A stretch of 64,000 nucleotides of DNA. Source: Acidobacteriota bacterium (lineage in GTDB: Bacteria; Acidobacteriota; Terriglobia; Terriglobales; Acidobacteriaceae). This document shows, piece by piece, positions 34,389-41,696 of this stretch. The number at the start of each line of letters is the position of its first letter. Position 1 is the first letter of the stretch. Both the position numbers and the translations under genes were made by a program. The stretch spans positions 1 to 64,000 of the forward strand of contig JARLGJ010000002.1 of assembly GCA_031296105.1 (NCBI GenBank), written 5' to 3'. Below the pieces are notes generated by a model. The model ran no database searches. It was not told the origin of the DNA and was given only the letters and a program-made list of their open reading frames with translations.

Positions 34389-35626
34389 GCTCTTTCTCCG
34401 CCGCGCCGCCACCATCCGTTGCGCATCGCCCGCTGCAAGGTTCCCGCCAGCGTGCGCCAGCGCCGCGTCCATGCCAGTTCGCGCCAGCTCTCGCGTAACG
34501 CAAAGCCCTCCAAACGCGGCACCGGAATGCACAGCGCGCGCAACCCCGCCAGCCGTCCGTACAGTTCGCGGCGCTTCTGCAGCAGGCTGGGCTGCGATGC
34601 TGCCGCGTCCTCGTCCGTCACCGGACGCAGCACCAGGTAGCCCGCGGCCACCGCCCGGCGCACCATCTCCCGCCCTCGTTCCGTGCGCACCAGCAGCAAA
34701 GACATTCCAGGATTCGCGCCCGTTCCGTCCTGATGACGCCAGGCGTCGCCGCAGGCCACATCGGCCAGTTCTCCCATGCCGTCCGGACACAGCTTGCAGC
34801 GCAACGCGCGATAGGACGTCAGCTTCGCCCAGCTTGCCCGGTAGCTCAGGCGCGCGCTCACCACGCCATCTGCCCGTCGCAGTTCGAAGCCACCCGGCCA
34901 TCCCCTGCCGCGATAGCGCACCTGGCTCACCTCGGCCTTCAGTTGTCCCAGTTCATGAATCAGATCAAGCGTGCCTTCGGTGCTGGGCACGCCGGCGCAG
35001 AAGAAGGTCAGCACCAATCCAAGATTGCGGTCCAGCGCGGGACGCGTCTTTCGCAAGGCCGCGACGGCCGCCGCGTCGCAGGGCTTGCCCACAAACACCC
35101 CGGGACGCGCCGCCTCTTCCAGCGCCGCCAGTCCCTCGCAAGGAGAGGACGGCGCATAACGCGACCCGCTGCGCGCCAGCAGCTCTTCGCGCGTCGTGCT
35201 CTGCACGGTCCGGTTGCGCCACGGATCTTTCTCATCGGCCGCCGTGTGCAGCACCTGGCTCATTGCTTCCTGCTCCAGGCAATACAGGCACAAGGCCGTC
35301 AACGCGCCTCCCGACGAAGCGCGAAAGCGTATCTCCGCGTCCGCCGCGTAGCCTTCCCAAATCTCAAGCGGACGTCCAAGTTCACGCGCCGCTTCGCGCG
35401 GCGAACTCTCCGCCTGCGTCCATGCACTCTGCACGCCAAGGCCTGGGCAAACATCCAGGCAGACGCGGCACTCTCCGCATTCGCCTTGCACCCGCGGACG
35501 CAGCCCCTCCCGCACAATGTCCTCCAGCCGCACTAAGTGATGGGGACAGGCATACTGGCAGGCTCCGCAGCCCATGCACAGCCGCCAGTCCACTACGTCC
35601 TGAATGCTGCGAATCGCGTGCGCCAT
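34385..35626 (-). CDS. FrhB/FdhB-like Fe-S protein of a polysaccharide locus
   Basis: A 413-residue member of the coenzyme F420 hydrogenase/dehydrogenase beta-subunit family. The N-terminus has two 4Fe-4S motifs, CMGCGACQYACP and CGECRVCLDVCP. The flavin-type domains follow (FRASSGGALTALCLYCLE, VFVGKPCDAAAVAALRKTRP, RCKLCPDGMGELADVACGDAW). Such proteins occur next to pyruvyl transferases in exopolysaccharide clusters, where F420 is not involved and their redox role is unresolved. It is the first biosynthetic gene after the UpxY-like gene, with a family B repeat in between. No clear ribosome site precedes ATG 35626. Confidence 0.87.
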   Translation of the reverse strand: MAHAIRSIQDVVDWRLCMGCGACQYACPHHLVRLEDIVREGLRPRVQGECGECRVCLDVCPGLGVQSAWTQAESSPREAARELGRPLEIWEGYAADAEIRFRASSGGALTALCLYCLEQEAMSQVLHTAADEKDPWRNRTVQSTTREELLARSGSRYAPSSPCEGLAALEEAARPGVFVGKPCDAAAVAALRKTRPALDRNLGLVLTFFCAGVPSTEGTLDLIHELGQLKAEVSQVRYRGRGWPGGFELRRADGVVSARLSYRASWAKLTSYRALRCKLCPDGMGELADVACGDAWRHQDGTGANPGMSLLLVRTERGREMVRRAVAAGYLVLRPVTDEDAAASQPSLLQKRRELYGRLAGLRALCIPVPRLEGFALRESWRELAWTRRWRTLAGTLQRAMRNGWWRRGGERA

Positions 35627-35684
35627 GATGTTTGTTTAGCCGCGTCCAGGCCGCGCTTGCATCAACGAGGTCTTGAAAGGGCAA

Positions 35685-35906
35685 GGCTTCACAGACTGCG
35701 GAAAAAATCCCCAGGTGTGTCACCCTGATGGAGCGGCCGTATTTGCCGCGAGTCGAAGGGCCGCTACTCCTTGTTATCACTGCCCCAGGTTAGGCCCGCT
35801 GCGCGGTCCGAACCTGGGGCACACTTTGCCTGGTGTAGGGGTGTTTCGACCACGCTCAACATGGCACTCATCCCGCCCTGTGTGTTGTTTTTCCGCAGCC
35901 GGTTTA
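35685..35906. repeat. Dispersed repeat, family B, copy 2
   Basis: A 222-base element ending in inverted repeats: CTGCGGAAAAA near the left and TTTTTCCGCAG near the right end. The core GCGGCCGTATTTGCCGCGAG and the palindrome CCCCAGGTTAGGCCCGC/GCGGTCCGAACCTGGGG match the copies at 52088-52302 and 19947-20135. It occupies most of the 322-base gap between the UpxY-like gene and the first biosynthetic gene, so its hairpins lie inside the operon transcript that the UpxY-like protein must carry through. Confidence 0.85.
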
Positions 35907-35948
35907 GCCCCCGAGGCTCACTGCTGTGCGGAATGGTTGAAAAACGTT

Positions 35949-36560
35949 TTACGCGCCGGCCGCGATGCGCGCGCCTCCCGTGCCGTTCGGCCCGATGCGG
36001 GGGACCGGCACGCCGCTGCCATCGCGCGGCAGCGCTTCCAGTTCCTCCCGCGAAACCTCTACCGCCACGCTGCGCAGAATGCCGTCCAGGCTCAGCACCA
36101 CGCGCAGGCCGTTGCCCGTGCGCTCCAGCACGCCTTCCATGCCCGCCAGCGCTCCACTCTTGATGCGCACCCGCGTCCCCACCGCCAGGTATTCGTGCGG
36201 CTCGGCCCGCCGCAGATGCAGCCCGCTGCGCATCGCCTCAATCTCGAACTCCGGCAAAGGCCACGGACCACCCGGCGCGCCCACAATCGCCAGCACTCCC
36301 GGCACCGCCAGCACCACGCCGCGCGCGCGGCGCTCGATGCGCACAAACACATAGGTGGGAAACAGCGGCAGTTGCAACTCCACCGGCCGCCGCTTGTGCC
36401 AGCGATGTGTCGCTTCATAGAGCGGCAGAAACGTCTCCACGCCGCGCTCCTGCAACAGTTGCGCCACGTGCTTCTCATGCCGCGCCGCGGTGTACACGGC
36501 AAACCACTCGGATTTTTCAGCCTGCGGAGGAATCTTCGGTGCTGTCTTCGGAGCTTTCAT
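35949..36560 (-). CDS. UpxY/NusG-like transcription antiterminator (locus 2)
   Basis: About 203 residues. A basic, Pro/Lys-rich start leads to an NGN domain (WFAVYTAARHEKHVAQLLQE, LPLFPTYVFVRIERR) and a KOW motif (RIKSGALAGMEGVLERTGNG). About 30 C-terminal residues rich in Gly and Pro are extra. It resembles the locus 1 protein at 7006-7536 over its whole core. It should load on RNA polymerase at the operon start and prevent early termination. A sigma-54-type promoter lies about 175 bases upstream. ATG 36560 is preferred for its distance from the promoter; a GTG at 36584 is in frame. Confidence 0.9.
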   Translation of the reverse strand: MKAPKTAPKIPPQAEKSEWFAVYTAARHEKHVAQLLQERGVETFLPLYEATHRWHKRRPVELQLPLFPTYVFVRIERRARGVVLAVPGVLAIVGAPGGPWPLPEFEIEAMRSGLHLRRAEPHEYLAVGTRVRIKSGALAGMEGVLERTGNGLRVVLSLDGILRSVAVEVSREELEALPRDGSGVPVPRIGPNGTGGARIAAGA

Positions 36561-36743
36561 TGGTTTTGTTTTCGGAGCTATCACTAGGAACTGTCATGGG
36601 AACTGTCCTGCGGCAGACGCAAAATGCGGATTTACGGCAGAGCTTCGCCATCCTTAGTCGGCTTTGCTCTTCCCCGCGGACGCACAACCCCGCGGCGGGA
36701 AGCACTAGAGGCCAAGCACTTTCGTGCTCTCGCACCATGAGAA

Positions 36744-36763
36744 TTGGCAATTCCAGTGCCAAA
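36744..36763 (-). promoter_or_regulatory. Sigma-54 promoter of the exopolysaccharide operon
   Basis: Read on the minus strand, TTTGGCACTGGAATTGCCAA matches the -24/-12 consensus TGGCACN5TTGCW: the -24 GG at 36760-36759 and the -12 GC at 36748-36747 are exactly 10 bases apart, with TGGCAC and TTGC both perfect. The start of transcription would be near 36735, about 175 bases before the UpxY-like gene. Two intact sigma-54 activators are encoded divergently 1.3-3 kb away. The site is nearly palindromic, so a much weaker match also reads to the right. Confidence 0.75.
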
Positions 36764-36789
36764 GTGTGCAAATTGCTGCGAGGTTCATT

Positions 36790-36810
36790 CCAAGTCACTT
36801 ACAGACTTGG
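36790..36810. promoter_or_regulatory. Palindrome upstream of the sigma-54 promoter, possible activator site
   Basis: CCAAGTC and GACTTGG form perfect 7-base arms around a 7-base spacer. A further half site CAAGTC occurs at 36825-36830. The palindrome centre is about 40 bases upstream of the -24 element. A Fis-type sigma-54 activator is encoded nearby (39487-40554) and could bind here. This is an inference from position and symmetry only. Confidence 0.4.
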
Positions 36811-37103
36811 TACCTTTTCGTCCACAAGTCCCAAGATCGGAAAATTGCGTCGAATGCGCAGAAATTTGGCATTCGGAACATCGCCGCCGCCCGAAAAGGG
36901 AATCCACAATAACCACTTTGGTGACGCAGGTTGCTTTTTCACATTTCTTTGACTATGCTCCGGCCAACTCCCCCCTATAGGCGAACCTGGGCTAGTTTCC
37001 TAGTACATGACATGATGCAGAATACGGTGTAAGTTATTTGTCTTGTTCTGCTTGTGCGGTATGGGATCGGCGGTTGAAATTCACTACGCGATCAGGTGCC
37101 AGC

Positions 37104-38027
37104 ATGTGTGCGCAAATGTATCCGAATCAACGCTTTAGCGGGGGTTCTTGCGGCGAAGTTTCTGCGGAAGCGCTGCGCAATGCGGCTGCCGCTGAGCGGC
37201 AAGTCGTTGAGATTCTTACACGTACAGCCCATGAGCTGAACACGCCGCTGGCCATTGTGGCCGGCTACGCGGATGTTTTGGCGCGCGAAACGGAAGGCGC
37301 GCTGAATACCCGTCAACAATTGATTCTAAACAACTTACAACGTGGCATCACGCGGCTGAAAAAAGTGGTGCAAGACCTGCTCGCCTGCGGCGCAAGCGAC
37401 GACGCGCCGTCGATGCATTTGCAGGATGGCGACCTAACCTCTTGTCTGGAAGAGATTTGCAGCTTCTGGCAGGAGCGTTACGAAGAAAACGGAGTGATGC
37501 TGAATACCCGCCTAAAACGCCCTTTTCGCACGTTTCCGTTCGATTCCTTGCGGGTGCAACGCGCCATTTCCAACCTATTGGACAACGCATTGCGCTTCAG
37601 TCCCAAAGGCAGCACGGTCGAGGTGGCGCAGGAGCCGATCTTCTGGGAGCGGCGCCACCGCGCGGCGGCCGAGAGCGAGCGCCGCAAACAAGAGCGTCGG
37701 GAACAGGAGTGGCGAGAGCAGGAGCGCAGGAGGCGGGAGCGTCGCAACCAGGAGGACCGCGCCTCGAACGCCGTGCGCGTCGTCGTCTCGGACAAAGGCC
37801 CCGGGGTTCCCAGCGAACTGCAACAGGAGATCTTCAAGGAGTTTGTGCGCCACGATTCCAGCGGCTCGGGCATGGGGCTGGGGCTGGCCATTGCGCGCCG
37901 CGTAGTGGAAGCGCACGGCGGACGCATCTGGGTGGAGAGCGTGGATGGAGCGCCCACCAGCTTCTGCTTCGTACTGCCGTTTGCCTCGCCGCGCGGCGGG
38001 CAGGCGCGTCCGGAGACGCAAGCGTGA
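37104..38027 (+). CDS. Soluble histidine kinase with Arg/Glu-rich insertion
   Basis: A cytoplasmic kinase of about 307 residues. The H-box is RTAHELNTPLAIVAG, the N-box ISNLLDNALRFSPKGSTV, G1 VVSDKGPGVP and G2 GSGMGLGLAIAR; all are intact. Between the N-box and G1 lies a stretch of about 40 residues made almost only of Arg, Glu, Gln and Lys, probably a long charged helix, not part of a normal HATPase domain. No sensor or membrane domain is present. GTGA overlap with the next gene shows coupling, so the REC-AAA+ protein is its likely partner. ATG 37104 has AGGTG upstream; ATG 37116 is an alternative. Confidence 0.9.
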   Translation: MCAQMYPNQRFSGGSCGEVSAEALRNAAAAERQVVEILTRTAHELNTPLAIVAGYADVLARETEGALNTRQQLILNNLQRGITRLKKVVQDLLACGASDDAPSMHLQDGDLTSCLEEICSFWQERYEENGVMLNTRLKRPFRTFPFDSLRVQRAISNLLDNALRFSPKGSTVEVAQEPIFWERRHRAAAESERRKQERREQEWREQERRRRERRNQEDRASNAVRVVVSDKGPGVPSELQQEIFKEFVRHDSSGSGMGLGLAIARRVVEAHGGRIWVESVDGAPTSFCFVLPFASPRGGQARPETQA

Positions 38028-39283
38028 GCCGCCTGTGCGGGATCGACCCGCTGGCAAAGCCGCGCATCCTGGTGGTGGATGACGATACGGCCATCCGCGA
38101 TCTGCTCAACCTGATGCTGACCGAGGAAGGATACGAGGTCCGCACCGCCGCCAGCGGCCTGCGCGCGGAGGAGATCATTCTGCGCGGTTATTACCCGGAC
38201 CTGGTGCTGCTGGATTCGCTGATGCCGGAGCAGGACGGCCCGACCACCTTGCGCAACCTGCAACACAGCTACCCAGGACTCAAGGTGGTGATGCTCTCGG
38301 GGGTGACCGGCACGCGGCAAGTGGTGGAGGCCGTGAAGCTGGGCGCCTACGATTACCTGGCCAAGCCCTGCCATCCATCCGAGTTGCTGGAACTGGTGGC
38401 CGGGTGCCTGCGGCGTGCTCCCGCGGCGGCCGGGCCCGCACCACTGGAGATTACCGAGGAGTTGGACGAAGGCGTGTTCCTGGCCGCCAGCCGCGCCCTG
38501 CGCGAGCTGCACGAGCAGGCTCTGCGCATTGCGCGGACCGACCTTCCGGTGCTGATCCTGGGCGAGAGCGGCACGGGCAAGGAGGCGATTGCGCGGCTCA
38601 TCCACAAACATTCGCAGCGGGCCGAACGCAGTTTTCTCAAGTTGAATTGCGCGGCGCTGCCGGCCGAGCTGGTGGAGAGCGAACTGTTCGGCTACGAGCA
38701 GGGGGCGTTCACCGGCGCGAACCACAACAAGCGCGGCAAGTTCGAGTTTGTGGACCACGGCACCATGCTGCTGGACGAGATCGGCGAGCTGCCATCCGTA
38801 TTGCAGGCCAAGCTGCTGCAGGTGCTGCAGGATGGCACCTTCGAGCGGCTGGGCGGACGCAAGACGATCAAGGTGGACGTGCGCCTGATTGCGGCCACCA
38901 ACGTGGACATGCCGCGGGCGCTGGCCAACGGAACGTTCCGCGAGGATCTGTATTACCGTCTGAACGCCTGCGTGTTGCAGGTGCCGCCGCTGCGCGAACG
39001 GCCGGAGGACATTCCTCTGCTGCTGCGCCACTACCTGGCGGAGTACGCGCGGCTCTACAACTGCACGGCGCCGCCGATCAGCCAGGCGCTGGTGGAGGGT
39101 TGCTGCCGTTTTCCCTGGCCGGGCAATGTGCGCGAATTATGCAGTTTTTTGAAGCGGTTGCTGATGGTGCGCGACGAAAGCGCCATGCTGCGCGACCTGG
39201 AAGACCTGACGCTGCATTTGCCGCGGCGTTTGCAGCCCGGAGCGGGAGCGGTGGCGGCACGCATGGACTGGAACGGAGGCTGA
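38024..39283 (+). CDS. Sigma-54 response regulator lacking a DNA-binding domain
   Basis: A 419-residue protein made of a receiver (ILVVDDDTAIRD, VLLDSLMPE, LAKPCHP) and a full AAA+ domain. Walker A (GESGTGKEA), the sigma-54 loop (YEQGAFTGAN), Walker B (LLDEIGELP) and the arginine-finger region (FREDLYYRL) are intact. After WPGNVREL it runs only about 55 residues with no Fis-type helix-turn-helix. Activators of this shape (for example FlgR of Helicobacter) act from solution without an enhancer site. The GTG start at 38024 overlaps the kinase TGA (GTGA). It probably serves the sigma-54 promoter next door. Confidence 0.92.
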   Translation: MSRLCGIDPLAKPRILVVDDDTAIRDLLNLMLTEEGYEVRTAASGLRAEEIILRGYYPDLVLLDSLMPEQDGPTTLRNLQHSYPGLKVVMLSGVTGTRQVVEAVKLGAYDYLAKPCHPSELLELVAGCLRRAPAAAGPAPLEITEELDEGVFLAASRALRELHEQALRIARTDLPVLILGESGTGKEAIARLIHKHSQRAERSFLKLNCAALPAELVESELFGYEQGAFTGANHNKRGKFEFVDHGTMLLDEIGELPSVLQAKLLQVLQDGTFERLGGRKTIKVDVRLIAATNVDMPRALANGTFREDLYYRLNACVLQVPPLRERPEDIPLLLRHYLAEYARLYNCTAPPISQALVEGCCRFPWPGNVRELCSFLKRLLMVRDESAMLRDLEDLTLHLPRRLQPGAGAVAARMDWNGG

Positions 39284-39486
39284 ATGCGCAAGTGCAGTTC
39301 GCTAAAAGTGAAGTAAATTTGCGCACCTGATGGTCCCATTTTGGGAGTATGCAACAACTTGCACCTGCCACTTAGGTGGTATGTCAACGATTTCACAGGA
39401 CTTAACCGTGTCAGCCATGACAGATGAGGATTGTTACTTTTACGGAACACGAAATGCACACACTTAGCCCGCTCAGGAGTGACGCG

Positions 39487-40554
39487 ATGCACGCATCGGC
39501 TTCGGTACTGCGCGAGGTTGCGGGTTACGAGCTGCCGCCGGAAGCGGTGGTCTTCGGCCAGTCGCCGCAGATGCAAGAGGTACGGGCGCGGCTGGAGAGG
39601 CTGGCGCAAACAGACATACCGGTGCTGATCACCGGCCCCAGCGGCACGGGGAAAGAGGTCATATCACGGCTGCTGCACGCATGGTCGCCCTGGCGCGAGG
39701 GTCCATTCGTCAAAATTAACTGCCCGGCGATTCCGGGTCCGCTGCTGGAGAGCGAGCTGTTTGGCTACGAGCGCGGCGCATTTACCGGGGCGGTGGCGCA
39801 GAAGCGCGGGCGGGTGGAGCTGGCCGAGCGCGGCACTCTGTTTCTGGACGAGATCGGCGAGCTGGATTTGCTGCTGCAATCCAAGCTGTTGCAGCTATTG
39901 CAGGACCACAGCTTTTGCCGCATCGGCGCCAGCCAGGACAAAAGGGTGGAGGTGCGGGTGGTGTGCGCCACCAACCGCAACCTGCCGGAAGAAGTGGCAG
40001 CGGGACACTTCCGGGAGGATCTGTATTACCGCATCAACGTGCTGTCGGTGCATTTGCCGCCGCTGATGGAACGGCGGGGCGACATTCCGGAGCTGATTGA
40101 ATACTTTCTGGAATCGTTTTGCCGGGCATACCGGGCGCGGGTGCATCCGCTCTCGCCGCGTCTGCTGCGGCAACTGATGAACTATCACTGGCCGGGCAAC
40201 ATACGCGAGCTGGAAAACCTAGTGAAGCGCTACGTGGTGTTTGGCTCCGAGGAGGCGGTAGCGGCGTCCTTGCGTCCGCGCAACGAGGGGCAGATTCTGG
40301 TGCCTCCGGGCGAGGAGCCGGTATCGCTGAAGAGTTTGACGCGCGAGGCGACGCGGCGCTTTGAGCGGGACATTCTGCTGCAGGTGCTGAGCACCAACCA
40401 CTGGAGCCGGAAGAAGACGGCGCGCAAGCTGTGCCTGAGCTACCGGGCGCTGCTGTACAAGCTGAAGGAGTCGGGCATCAACTCGCACGAGATCCCGGCG
40501 CCAGCGCCGCCGGAGGTGCCGGCGAAGCCGCCGCTGCCGCATCCGCTCCTATGA
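39487..40554 (+). CDS. Sigma-54 activator without receiver domain, Fis-type HTH
   Basis: A 355-residue protein starting almost directly with the AAA+ domain. Walker A GPSGTGKEV, the sigma-54 loop YERGAFTGAV, Walker B LFLDEIGELD and FREDLYYRI are intact. The C-terminus has a Fis-like helix-turn-helix (WSRKKTARKLCLSYRALLYK). Without a receiver it resembles PspF-type activators, which are controlled by partners. The start is fixed by AGGAG 7 bases before ATG 39487; in-frame ATGs at 39424 and 39454 lack such a site. It overlaps the Wza-like gene by ATGA. It complements the preceding regulator: one has the receiver, the other the DNA-binding domain. Confidence 0.92.
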   Translation: MHASASVLREVAGYELPPEAVVFGQSPQMQEVRARLERLAQTDIPVLITGPSGTGKEVISRLLHAWSPWREGPFVKINCPAIPGPLLESELFGYERGAFTGAVAQKRGRVELAERGTLFLDEIGELDLLLQSKLLQLLQDHSFCRIGASQDKRVEVRVVCATNRNLPEEVAAGHFREDLYYRINVLSVHLPPLMERRGDIPELIEYFLESFCRAYRARVHPLSPRLLRQLMNYHWPGNIRELENLVKRYVVFGSEEAVAASLRPRNEGQILVPPGEEPVSLKSLTREATRRFERDILLQVLSTNHWSRKKTARKLCLSYRALLYKLKESGINSHEIPAPAPPEVPAKPPLPHPLL

Positions 40555-41204
40555 TGCTGGGACTGCCGACAATTGCCGCCGCGCTGATGCTGCTGGCGAA
40601 CGGCGCCAACGCGCTGCTGGGACATACAGCACAGGAAACCGTGGCGCGGGCCGCGTCCGCGGGCGATGCGCGTGCCGCCGAGGCGCGCGTGGCAGCGGCC
40701 CCTGCGGCGCGCGCCGATGCCGGCTACCGGATTGGCATTGACGACGTGCTGGCCATCAGCGTGTGGCGGGAGAACGACCTGGGACGCTCGGTGCAGGTGC
40801 TGACGGACGGCAACATCACGTTTCCGCTGGTGGGACAGGTGCGGGCCGAGGGACTGACCTGTGGACAGTTGCAGCAGAAGCTGACCGAGTTGCTGAGCCG
40901 TCAACTGCGCGAGCCGGAGGTTTCCGTCCAAGTGCAGGAGGCGCGCAGCCAGCGGATTAACGTGCTGGGCGCGGTCACGCATCCGGGGATGTATCCGCTG
41001 CAGAAGCCGATGACGGTGCTGGACGCTCTGGCGCTGGCGGGAGGCTTCCGTCCATTTGCCAAGGCGGGAAAGATATTTGTGCTGCGCACGACGGCCGACG
41101 GCAGCACTCAGCGGATTCACTTCGACTACCGCAAAGCGGTGCTGGAAGGAAAAGAAACTCCGTCGCTGGAGCTGCGGGCTCGGGATACGGTGGTGGTGCC
41201 GTAG
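40551..41204 (+). CDS. Polysaccharide export protein, Wza-like (outer-membrane secretin type)
   Basis: A 217-residue protein with an N-terminal hydrophobic segment (LGLPTIAAALMLLANGANAL). A Poly_export domain follows (YRIGIDDVLAISVWRENDLG, ITFPLVGQVRAEGLT), then an SLBB domain (INVLGAVTHPGMYPLQKPMT). It is short compared with Wza and has no lipobox, so it is the compact form common outside enterobacteria. It supplies the outer-membrane export channel missing from the EPS operon on the other strand. ATG 40551 overlaps the TGA of the sigma-54 activator gene, tying export to regulation. Confidence 0.9.
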   Translation: MMLGLPTIAAALMLLANGANALLGHTAQETVARAASAGDARAAEARVAAAPAARADAGYRIGIDDVLAISVWRENDLGRSVQVLTDGNITFPLVGQVRAEGLTCGQLQQKLTELLSRQLREPEVSVQVQEARSQRINVLGAVTHPGMYPLQKPMTVLDALALAGGFRPFAKAGKIFVLRTTADGSTQRIHFDYRKAVLEGKETPSLELRARDTVVVP

Positions 41205-41282
41205 GGCAAAGACCTTCCTGGGATGAAGGACGATTGACGAAGATTGGCGGTTGGTGACCTGACGCGTTCTCCTTGCGGCCTT

Positions 41283-41340
41283 CCGCGCTGGGGGCCTTCG
41301 GCTGCGCCTCAGGAAGACACATCAACAACAAAAACAAAGA
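41283..41340. repeat. Dispersed repeat, family E, copy 1
   Basis: CCGCGCTGGGGGCCTTCGGC, then TGCGCCTCAGGAAGACACATCAA and an AAC-rich tail ending in AAACAAAGAC. It is shared with 45868-45920, with a few differences. Confidence 0.7.
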
Positions 41341-41379
41341 CCCCACGTCTGGCCCAACACAGGCCAGACATGGGGCACC
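41341..41379. repeat. TGGGGCAC hairpin
   Basis: CCCCACGTCTGGCC and GGCCAGACATGGGGCAC form a long hairpin with a short loop (CAACACA). The GGGGCAC end is shared with the other short hairpins in this gap and in the gap at 45670. Confidence 0.65.
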
Positions 41380-41407
41380 AATTCACAGAAACCCGTTGTG
41401 TTGGTTG

Positions 41408-41495
41408 CTTCCCACTCAAGCCCAACGGCGGGGCTTGAATGGGGCACCGTACTTCCCACTCAAGCCCAACGGCGGGGCTTGAATGGGGCACCGTA
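41408..41495. repeat. Two identical 44-base tandem repeats
   Basis: The unit starts CTTCCCACTCAAGCCCAACG and ends GGGGCTTGAATGGGGCACCGTA. Two exact copies lie head to tail at 41408-41451 and 41452-41495. Each unit contains its own hairpin (TCAAGCCC/GGGCTTGA). A diverged pair occurs at 45709-45790. Confidence 0.9.
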
Positions 41496-41507
41496 CACTG
41501 TGATGAA

Positions 41508-41551
41508 CCCAGGTTAGCCGCGCTAAACACCGCGCGCCGAACCTGGGGCAC
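41508..41551. repeat. Family B core hairpin, isolated copy
   Basis: CCCAGGTTAG at the left and CCGAACCTGGGGCAC at the right form an 8-base perfect stem (CCCAGGTT/AACCTGGG). It equals the central palindrome of the family B elements but lacks their flanks. Confidence 0.75.
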
Positions 41552-41696
41552 AAAGACGATCCCCGAAGCATTCCATTCAACACCAGTCACTTACGTGGAG
41601 AAAAAGCTGAGGGAACCCTGATTTTTCTCCGAGGGCGTGGGATTTATCGTCGCGGCGCGACGCGCTTCTGATACAACTTCCGGCGGAGATGTTGCC

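Larger units (their letters stand above)
36561..37103. other. Divergent control region between EPS operon and its sigma-54 regulators
   Basis: A gap of about 540 bases, AT-richer than the genes. It contains the minus-strand sigma-54 promoter (36744-36763), a palindrome (36790-36810) and the unlocated promoter of the histidine kinase operon. A minus-strand frame at 36517-36798 spans the promoter and is not a credible gene. The 175-base leader before the UpxY-like gene is unusually Ala/Lys-codon repetitive near its end (two AGCTCCGAA units). Confidence 0.55.
41205..41696. other. Repeat-rich intergenic region
   Basis: A 492-base gap with no gene. From left to right: a family E module at 41283-41340, a hairpin at 41341-41379, two identical 44-base tandem units at 41408-41495, and a family B-type hairpin at 41508-41551. 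The last 130 bases must carry the promoter of the GH30 gene; I could not identify it. The same kinds of module recur at 45709-45920. Confidence 0.7.

Noticed and set aside
36517..36798. Minus-strand open frame of 93 codons in the EPS control region
   Set aside because: It spans the sigma-54 promoter and overlaps the UpxY-like gene, has no ribosome site and has low-complexity Ser/Glu content at its end.
41408..41495. Tandem repeats as a CRISPR array
   Set aside because: The two 44-base units touch without spacers, and no cas gene is present.
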